Positions 57,030 to 64,000 of a DNA stretch of 64,000 bases are shown here, piece after piece. The DNA comes from Thereva unica. Lineage: Eukaryota; Arthropoda; Insecta; Diptera; Therevidae. Location of the stretch: contig OX465281.1 of NCBI GenBank assembly GCA_949987705.1, positions 84,968,543 through 85,032,542 on the forward strand, written 5' to 3'. Within the stretch, counting starts at the first letter, position 1, and the number at the start of each line of letters is the position of its first letter. Made by a program: the position numbers and the translations under genes. A model generated the notes under the pieces. It saw only the letters and a list, made by a program, of their open reading frames with translations. It ran no database searches and was not told the origin of the DNA.

Positions 57030-57064
57030 ACTGATGCCTTTTATCATTCTGGCATTCATATTTA
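57030..57064 (-). promoter_or_regulatory. Core promoter of host gene 2
   Basis: On the minus strand TAAATATG (57064-57057) lies 32 bases before the A of an arthropod initiator TCAGT (57034-57030). Transcription from 57032 would give a 5' UTR of about 48 nt. Confidence 0.5.
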
Positions 57065-57354
57065 CAAAATCGCATAGAGAACAGCTTGCAAACCGCATCA
57101 CATACATATTTCCGTTTGAGCCAATTACTTATAGTTTTTCACGGAAATTACTTTGCGATATTTGATCTTTACCGCGTCACCTGATCTACAATTACTCAGA
57201 TGTAAAATAAGGCAAACTTCACACGTTCTTTCTGTTATCATCTGAACATAGCAAATGGAGGGTGATTAATTTGTTTAAACAAAAGCATGAGAATTTTCTG
57301 AGGAATTTTTATGTTCTTATACACAAAAATTGAAGATTACTCAGTTGCTGATAT
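57065..57354. other. Upstream flank of host gene 2
   Basis: No gene or repeat recognised; could hold regulatory sites. Confidence 0.35.
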
Positions 57355-57687
57355 TGGGGTGGCATACACGGATCATAACGTCAAGACTAAAAAACCGGTT
57401 TCTAGGACAGAGGGGCAAAAGGAAGAGAGAAAGTTGTTGCAACTTTTTGAACAGAAATTTTTGACGTGAAAACTAACGCATGCACAAATGTTTCTTCTTA
57501 TCTTCTTCTTCTTTGGGTCTGATATTGACATATCTCTTTGTTATTTGCGTTCGGGTTGTGCACACATAGATATTCCGTGTAGAGATAATAAAGTTACTTT
57601 CGGTAAAATAAATACCCATGTACGCCGAGAGTGTCATAAAAAACCGGTTTTTTGGTGTTGATATTGCGATCCGTGTACGCCAGCCCA
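57355..57687. mobile_element. TIR element (333 bp) with ~10-bp flanking duplication
   Basis: TGGGGTGGCATACACGGATC at the left and, inverted, TGGGCTGGCGTACACGGATC at the right continue to AAAAAACCGGTTT, about 47 bp in all. The flanks TTGCTGATAT (57345-57354) and TTGACTGATAT (57688-57698) are a 10/11-bp duplication. Such a length fits Mutator-like elements; no transposase. Confidence 0.7.
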
Positions 57688-57779
57688 TTGACTGATATTC
57701 TTGTGAACTTGATAAACTCCTCATATTTACTGCATTGGTTTGCTGGGGAAGTGAGAGATCTGTACTTGAATGGCTGTTT

Positions 57780-58015
57780 AAGCTTCTTTTATTAAACGAT
57801 GCTACAGCCCTTGTAAAACTCAAACCTCTTGGAAATTCTTCTTCCAGCCGGACCTTTTTTTTCGTTTTGCTAGTGCTCCAGTATCTTTTTGTGGTATCTT
57901 AAAGAACGTCTCCTTCTCTTGTGTGAATTTGTGACTTCTGGATTTTGGCCTTGGCCTCCAGCAGCTTCTTCCCCTATAGTCCAAAAGCTGGCTGCAAAAA
58001 CACATTTTATCCCGC
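57780..58015 (-). pseudogene. LINE 3'-terminal remnant
   Basis: On the plus strand the block with CTACAGCCC...CTTGGCCTCCAGCAGCTTCTTCC matches the tail of the remnant at 5140-5340. It represents only the decayed C-terminal end and 3' region of the RTE-like LINE. Confidence 0.5.
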
Positions 58016-58063
58016 ATACTTATCTTCTATTTAACTATCTATCTATATTAATAAAATAACCCC

Positions 58064-58577
58064 AGTGGGAAAAATTGGGAGCGCTGTACAGGGGAGCTTA
58101 CTTTGAGCACTCTCAAGAGAGCTTTCCTGGAGTTTTCATAAATTTTATAGAAAAAAACAAAACGTGCAATTATCTTCGTGACCATAAAATGTGACATTAG
58201 CATACTCAATAGCCCGGCTCTCAGTCGATACGGAGGACAAGCAGCTTTGGAAGTGGTTAGAATTTAGTTGGGGACTGCTGTGGTAAAGTCACTCTAGGGC
58301 TTGGAAAGAAAAAATCAATTGCAAAAGATGAACAAAATAAAAGCGTTTCGATACCGGATCACAAACCCACAGGCGCCCATGAATATTTCTTTTTTAAAAA
58401 GCTTTTTTATAATGCTCTTAAAACGCTTTTGAGGAGCATAAAAACGTATGCTCCCCTGCAATGACATGCAATGTTTAAAAGTATATGGAGCTGGTATGGG
58501 AACGGGAGCGCTGTAACTCCTTTTGGAGTGCTCAAAGATGGCTGTTGGAGCACTCCATTTCCCGCTGGGAAGTGTCT
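58064..58577. mobile_element. MITE-like element (~514 bp)
   Basis: CCCAGTGGGAAAAATTG at the left and CCCAGCGGGAAATGGAG read inward from the right are imperfect inverted ends, followed on both sides by GGAGCGCTGTA-type and AGTGCTC motifs. A fragment is at 46508-46570. No duplication identified. Confidence 0.5.
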
Positions 58578-58904
58578 GTGTGTGTCAGTCTGTGTGGCTG
58601 TGTGTCTGCGTAACGTCACGCGTTGGAGCCAAACTAATGGGACCCATCCACAGGGCAACTAGTTGCCCAAACTGAGTTGTGTCAAGAGTTTCTGTTTTGC
58701 CACAACCGCATCAACTGAACTTATACTTCAATTGATATTTTATAGTTAAATAAATTTGTAGAAAAGCCGCGATTAAGTTTCATAATAGCAAAAAATAGAT
58801 AACAATGATTTTTTATAGTAAATATGAATTTATTTATTATTAATATAAATGTTTTAAAACATAAACTAAATTTTAAAAATACAATTTTTTAGACAAATTT
58901 AAAA
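58578..58904. other. Gene-free stretch
   Basis: A GT-rich run at 58565-58615, otherwise AT-rich with nothing recognised. Confidence 0.35.
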
Positions 58905-59560
58905 CTAGTTGGGATGTCGGTTTGACCTCTTCGGTCCACATGGTCAACTTCCCAGTATAATAAACGTAGACGGAATAAACTGACTTCTTACAAAATCTTA
59001 ATACGTTTAGCACTAGTGGGAAATTGACTAGTATCAGGACTAGTGACAAAGTAATCCTGAAAGATGCTAGTTCAAATAACTATAATAGTGGTAAATCCAC
59101 AAGGTTTTTCTAGAGGATTTGTTTTCCTGAAGGTTAACAAACAAACGTGTCCTTCGTACTTCGTTCGCTACACTAAAGCGGGTGTTCGAATTCGAATTGA
59201 GCGTGTTGAAGCAACGCTAATAAACTGGAAAGCGTATGACTTCATTTGAAAATTCCAAAGCTTTCCGGAGATTTTAGCAATAATCAATGTAAAGTCCTTT
59301 CAGACTTGGCCAGAAAGAGCGAACTTTTCGGTAACTACTGGAAATCCCGGTATGGACCACAATTTCCTGAAACGGTAGGACGTAGAAAACAATTCTTCGT
59401 CAAAAAAGAACTGATCCAAGGCTTGAAAAATTCGTGATGGTTGCAAACGTAATTTTTGCATGATTTTTAAAGGTTTCGGATTGTTTTTTTTGGAAAGCTA
59501 TCATTGTGCAGAATCTAAATTCGTTCCAAATGAGACCCGTTCTACACGAACGTAAACACA
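58905..59560 (-). mobile_element. Helitron-like element, 3' part (minus strand)
   Basis: Read on the minus strand it ends CATCCCAACTAG with T following, preceded by a hairpin with GACC/GGTC. About 600 bp match 30356-30960. The 5' terminus was not fixed and no RepHel protein lies in it. Short frames shared by both copies have many stops. Confidence 0.5.
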
Positions 59561-59647
59561 AACGTGTTCGTAAATGCACGTGTTTAATTATTTCATGCTA
59601 TTAACGATTCATCTTGACTAATCCATATGACTATATATATATATTTA

Positions 59648-60061
59648 TGTGGCATTGCTAAGCTCAGGAGTCACCCTTTGTACTACTAGTCCGTCATTTC
59701 ATTTGTCACGTCATGGTGCAATGTCTAGCAGTAAGCCAAGTACGGGGGAAGAATGGGGGGGGTATAGGTTAAGGGTTAAAAGGTACGGGGGGCTATGGAA
59801 GAAGGTGGTGATGAACCCTGTTTTGAACTCTTGGATGTTGTAGGAGCTCGGAAATACTGACTGCGAGAAATTATTCCACAGTCGAGTTGTTCTATTAATA
59901 AACGAATTCATATCGTGTTGAGTACGTGAAAGAGGTAGTTGCAGGTGAAGGGAGTGAGACGAGTGGGCTAATCTGGTGTTGCGGGTATAAGATTGCCGTG
60001 GAGGCAGGAAAGCGTTTAACTCGGAGGAACAGTCAGTATGATAGTAGCGATAAAATTTTGT

Positions 60062-60062
<1 letters not shown>
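59648..60062 (-). pseudogene. 3' remnant of a CR1-like non-LTR retrotransposon
   Basis: The minus frame 60062-59711 reads FYRYYHTDCSSELNAFLP, then SYTRNTRLAHSSHSLHLQLP, then INRTTRLWNNFSQSVFPSS. This is the C-terminal domain pattern of CR1-type LINEs (RNTRLA...LW-N-P--VF). It starts at the (TA)n tract, so the upstream polymerase is missing. Sister copy at 28430-28960. Confidence 0.6.

Positions 60063-60106
<44 letters not shown>
60063..60106. repeat. (TA)n microsatellite
   Basis: About 22 TA units separate the LINE remnant from Helitron sequence. Confidence 0.95.
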
Positions 60107-60107
<1 letters not shown>

Positions 60108-60109
60108 CG

Positions 60110-60560
60110 TCCCATTTAATATTGTGCTATTTCGTCGATATTTGCATTACCAGCACCGAAAACAGCCATATCACTCCCCTTCGTGTTATATTTGAATATG
60201 TATTTGATTGATTTGACGGAATTGCAAAGTTCAACATTTATGTGAGCATTGAACGTCTTGGACAATAATGGCGAATAGTGTACATTGTCATCTTCACAAT
60301 CATAACCATTAACCTTCCGAGTTATCTCTTTGCCATTGACCTTAGTTGGTCGACGATGATGCAACGGGTAACCAGACCATCGTTCCCGATTACATTTTCA
60401 GAAATCAATGCTCTTGGATACCGCCTGGAACATTTCAAACATGCATCATGATTCAATCTCCTCCCATTATGGATTGCCAGTAAAAGTTATGAACAAATCT
60501 GACCATATTGATATTGGACATATCCTTTTCGGCACACAATGCATTAACGGTTATATCGAT
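60110..60560 (-). pseudogene. Helitron RepHel remnant
   Basis: The minus strand encodes ACLKCSRRYPRALISENVIG (about 60455-60395), a frameshift, then YPLHHRRPTKVNGKEIT and VHYSPLLSKTFNAHINVELC followed by NSVKSIKYIFKY and KGSDMAVFG (60264-60150). These blocks match in order the segment between the Rep-like and helicase domains of Helitron proteins. One frameshift and the cut at (TA)n make it a pseudogene. It may belong to the same family as the helicase remnant at 34336-35155. Confidence 0.78.
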
Positions 60561-61074
60561 TTTCCAACTTTCGTTTCGAATTGTATTGATTTTCTTTGCT
60601 GAACTTAACTAAAATTGTTAAAGGGACCGCTCGGCTGCGCCAAATTTGTTATTTTGCTGTTCTTTTTCACGGATCCAACCGTTCCTGTAGAAATTCAATA
60701 CCACACTTTCACTTTTTGCAAATCCTACGACATCTCACTTTAATTACCTCTTAAAATAACCAATGCAAAACCGGGGCTCACTAAGTCATAAAACCATTCC
60801 GAATCATCATAAAGAGGTGTCTAATGCTAAGTTACAATTTTCAAAGGGGTCTTCGCCAGTGACACAATATTTCAATCTATTTTTTAAATTTTGGTTGCTA
60901 CAAATTAAACTGAAAAACGAAATGTGCGCCTGCAGCGCCACCAGTGGAGAATTCTTTCAGTTTTTTCCCCTAAACCTTCACATAGCAATAACGAAAAAAC
61001 CCTGTAAAGAAAGTATACAATTTGGTCCAGCCGTTTTCAAGTTTTAAGCATCCGAACACAAATCACGTTCCATT
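60561..61074. other. Gene-free stretch
   Basis: No coding. 60890-61070 contains GGTCCAGCCGTTTTCAAG, a phrase common in the 3' regions of insect dispersed repeats, ending at the next (TA)n tract. Confidence 0.4.
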
Positions 61075-61096
61075 TCTATATATATTTATATATATG

Positions 61097-61150
<54 letters not shown>
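61075..61150. repeat. (TA)n microsatellite
   Basis: TA repeats interrupted by TATATG and TTTATA variants. Confidence 0.95.
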
Positions 61151-61153
<3 letters not shown>

Positions 61154-61353
61154 TTTTCACCATGTTGAACTTTTACGCCTCTTGCAACTTAATTTTGACC
61201 CACTTTTATGTAATCCCCAAATTTTACCCATTTGCATAGTTCGCGTGACAATGCAATATGACATTTTTGTAAAAAAAATTCAAAATGGTGGCTACAAGAT
61301 GGCGAATTTTGCTATTGTGTTTCCCGATCCCCGACATGGGGATACAATTAACA

Positions 61354-61354
<1 letters not shown>
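61151..61354. other. Gene-free segment between two (TA)n tracts
   Basis: Nothing recognised. Confidence 0.35.
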
Positions 61355-61399
<45 letters not shown>

Positions 61400-61403
61400 A
61401 CGA

Positions 61404-61476
<73 letters not shown>
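61355..61476. repeat. (TA)n microsatellite next to the LINE
   Basis: Two TA runs separated by CATGTATACGAG; the second runs directly into the 5' edge of the LINE. Confidence 0.95.
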
Positions 61477-61483
<7 letters not shown>

Positions 61484-63378
61484 GATGGCATACCAAATAA
61501 AGCGGCGAAGCTAGCAGCTACGATAGCGCCAGACAGGTTTGCTGAAGTTTTCACAGCGTGCCTGAGAGAGGGGTTTTTTCCGGAGCGATGGAAACAGCAG
61601 AAACCCGTGCTCCTACCGAAGCCGAACAAACCTCTAGGGGTCCCATCGTCCTACAGACCGATATGCCTCCTTAGTTGTATAGGCAAACTTTTCGAGCGGG
61701 TGATCTGTAACAGGATTCTCCCTAGCGTCGAAAGGGTAGGTGGCCTGTCGGACAAGCAATTTGGCTTTAGAAAGGCAAGGTCGACGACTGATGCAGTCAA
61801 TATGGTGGTGGGCATAACAAGAGCCGCCATAGAGAAAAATCACTGCTGCGCATTGATAACCCTCGACGTAAAAATGCTTTCAACTCTGCGAGGTGGAGCA
61901 AAATAGTTGAGGCGTTGATCAAGCTAGGCACGCCAAAGTACCTAGTGCGTGTAGTGGCCGACTACCTCCAGGGTAGGTCGCTTCATTGTGATTCGGATGA
62001 TGGTCCTAAAGTGTTCGGGACAACATGCGGTGTCCCGCAAGGTTCCGTCCTGGGCCCTCTCCTATGGATCGCAATGTACAATGATGTGTTGGGGCTTCGT
62101 CTTCCAAAGGAAGCAGTGGCGATCGGGTTTGCAGATGATATCGGGGTAGTTGTCGAAGGAAAACACCCAGATGACATCGAACTGTACGCAAACGAAGCGA
62201 TCTGGGAAATTAAAGCGTGGTTAGAACGCGCGGGGTTGAAGCTTGCTGAGCACAAAACGGAAGTAGTGCTGATCAGCAAGCGACGAAAGCTAGTATCCGT
62301 AAGGATAAAAGTAGGGGAACAGATCATCCACTCACAGCCCGCACTAAGATACCTGGGAGTGATGATCGACCGGAGGCTAAACTTCAAAGCGCACTTGGAG
62401 GGCACGGCAGACAAAGCGTCTGCGATCTGTGCAGCACTCGCAAGAATGCTGCCCAATGTTGGGGGCCTTGACCGAGTCGCCGCCTCCTCTTGGGGAGGGT
62501 GGTCAGCTCAGTCCTGTTATACGCAGCGCCAGTGTGGGCAGCAGCGTTAAACAGGACTGCAAATTGCAGGAAATGGAGGGCCGCATATAGGCTAAGTGCA
62601 CTACGCGCTTGCTGCGCGTACAGGACCACGACCGACGATGCGGCGTGCGTGATAGCGGGGATGATTCCCGTAGATATTCTGGCGAGGGAGGGCATGCGTC
62701 TCTATGATCCAGAATATGGTAGAGAGGTAGAATATGGCTGGTTGGACCCACAGACTTATCCCTAATGTGGAAATATGGGCTACGAGGGAGCGTGGAGAAG
62801 TAAGTTACGACCTCACGCAGTTCCTGAGCGGACATGGGGGGTATAGGAAATACCTCCACCGCTTCGGGCACGATGATTCACCGTTGTGTCCGGTATGCCC
62901 AGTGACGGAGGAATACGCAGAACACGTCTTCTTTACCTGCTCGAGATTCGCCGAGGAAAGGGCGAAACTAGAAGAAAGGGTCGAGGAGCCACTAACGCCC
63001 GAAAACATCCTAGACCATATGATGAGGTCTGAGGAAATGTGGAGGGACGTGGAAGCAACCCTAAAGACCATTCACAGAAAGCTAAGGCAAGAAGAAGCCG
63101 TAAGAAATAGAGAAAGGCACAGAAATGCCGCGAGCAGAAGCAGCTGAATGAAGCTGAACGACCCCCGCGATGTAATGCTTATTAGCCAGTCCCGCGGGGG
63201 TGGATCACGTCGGAGGGGCTTTTTTAGTTCTCATGTTCATAGACCCATATATGCGTATGTGCACTTATGTGTCCATATGTATGTATGTGTGGATTTACGT
63301 GAAACATAACCGTCATGCGGGATCGGCCAGTAAGGGGCACATGAGTCATGCCGGTAGCGAATGCTTTTTTACCCCCAG

Positions 63379-63398
<20 letters not shown>
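61477..63398 (+). pseudogene. 5'-truncated R1-like LINE bounded by (TA)n
   Basis: Starts inside the polymerase at a [10 protein letters not shown] block (normally GPDG), then LLPKPNKPLG and SSYRPICLL, QFGFRKARSTTDAV, TLDV, CGVPQGSVLGP (62028-62060), catalytic FADD (62128-62139), and a C-terminal CCHC-like finger (CPVCPVTEEYAEHVFFTC, 62890-62943), ending SRSS at 63147. Frameshifts near 61873 (in an A-run), about 62475 and about 62737 break the frame; RT catalytic residues remain. The 3' UTR has a GC-rich hairpin (CCCCCGCG/CGCGGGGG) and a ~20-bp poly-A tail that leads into (TA)n at 63400. Motifs place it near R1/I-type LINEs. Confidence 0.85.
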
Positions 63399-63420
<22 letters not shown>

Positions 63421-63422
63421 TA
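63399..63422. repeat. (TA)n microsatellite after the LINE poly-A
   Basis: About 12 TA units. With 61400-61476 they frame the LINE like a duplicated target. Confidence 0.9.
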
Positions 63423-64000
63423 CAGGGTGTCCCACATAAACTTACAAAGCGGCCGGCTGTGGATAGGTCTTGGATAGACGAACAAAAAATCGTATGGGTG
63501 GGGGGGGGAAATCGTAACGGTTTAGCCGCTAGGGCGTTTTGAAGTTTTTTTGCTAGAGTTTTACATATCACCCTATATTTTTGTAACCGTATAACCTATT
63601 GTCAAGGTTTTGGTACCAGTGCACGCAGAATTCCTCCACCTTTCTACAACGGTAAAAATAATGGTCCTATCTTATAAACTTTTGGAGTCAAAAGTCAAAA
63701 TTTTGTATTTTTTTCACTAAAATTTCAACTAAAACCACCTTTTTCTCCAAAAAATACGTGATAAACCTAAATTTTTTTTTCCAAAATTAAAAAGTTTGGA
63801 CAATTTCCTATAAATAATGCATTACAAGTTTTATTCTAGGGCCTTTACTTTAGAAGTTATAAGCAATTTTAAAGTTAATTTCGATGCTTATTTGGCACTT
63901 TTCGACAAAGTTCAGATGGAAAAGTACTAAAAAAGGACGAAATAGAGCCAATTTCAACATTAAAAATGCTTATAACTTCAAAAATAGAAGCTGCGGCGTA
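63423..64000. mobile_element. Partial palindromic element with CAGGGTGTCCCAC end
   Basis: Begins CAGGGTGTCCCACATAAAC, the type of end seen in insect palindromic MITEs, and runs off the window. Internal phrases (CAGTGCACGCAGAATTCCTC, TTTTTCTCCAAAA, CTTATAACTTC) follow the order of the left arm of the palindrome at 44920-46006, so they are related. The other arm is outside the window. Confidence 0.55.

Noticed and set aside
60063..61629. Frames rich in alternating Ile-Tyr
   Set aside because: Translations of (TA)n tracts joined to flanking LINE or Helitron remnants.

Overview
The window looks like repeat-rich nuclear DNA from an insect, most likely a dipteran. The reasons are: a complete env-bearing errantivirus with a tRNA-Ser-type primer site, APE-type LINE remnants, Helitron, Harbinger and hAT relatives, very short introns (51-58 nt) in the only two convincing host genes, and strong AT richness. 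There is no operon structure, no ribosome binding site and nothing bacterial. Assignment to a genus is not possible from the sequence alone.

Layout. 1-4120: a foldback-like element whose long inverted arms are built of ~147-bp tandem units. 4121-9660: a gene desert with a degenerate LINE (5130-6980, minus), a broken transposase-like ORF (7100-8000) split by a TIR element, and an interspersed repeat (8520-9140) with an inverted copy at 38660-39545. 9665-27302: nested repeats, namely tRNA-like modules, a TTAA-flanked MITE, a hAT-like MITE with 8-bp duplication, a 2.3-kb element carrying a 118-bp minisatellite, a small MITE split by an intact 7.4-kb errantivirus (17071-24469, minus), and two further TIR elements. 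A compact relative of this region at 41660-43850 lacks most of the insertions and so supplies their empty target sites. 27554-28003: host gene 1. 28000-41650: LINE and Helitron remnants, several MITEs, and an unclassified 2.17-kb TIR element (38532-40705). 44920-46006: a ~1.1-kb palindrome. 50065-56083: a dead Harbinger transposase interrupted by a 5.2-kb Harbinger-like element that itself holds a non-autonomous Helitron, a Helentron-type endonuclease fragment and 2.6 kb of microsatellite whose unit switches from 9 to 7 bp. 56503-56983: host gene 2, a likely paralogue of gene 1. 57355-64000: MITEs, Helitron and LINE fragments, (TA)n tracts and an R1-like LINE bounded on both sides by (TA)n.

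Genes. The two host genes encode small secreted proteins (130 and 123 predicted residues). Each has a signal peptide, a Thr/Ser/Pro-rich middle and seven cysteines, and each has a phase-0 intron after codon 4. The errantivirus has intact gag, pol and env frames, apparently identical 374-bp LTRs, PBS, PPT and a 4-bp target duplication, so it is a recent insertion. Everything else recognisable as coding is a broken transposon gene. Copy numbers, identities and boundaries were judged by eye and carry small coordinate uncertainty.
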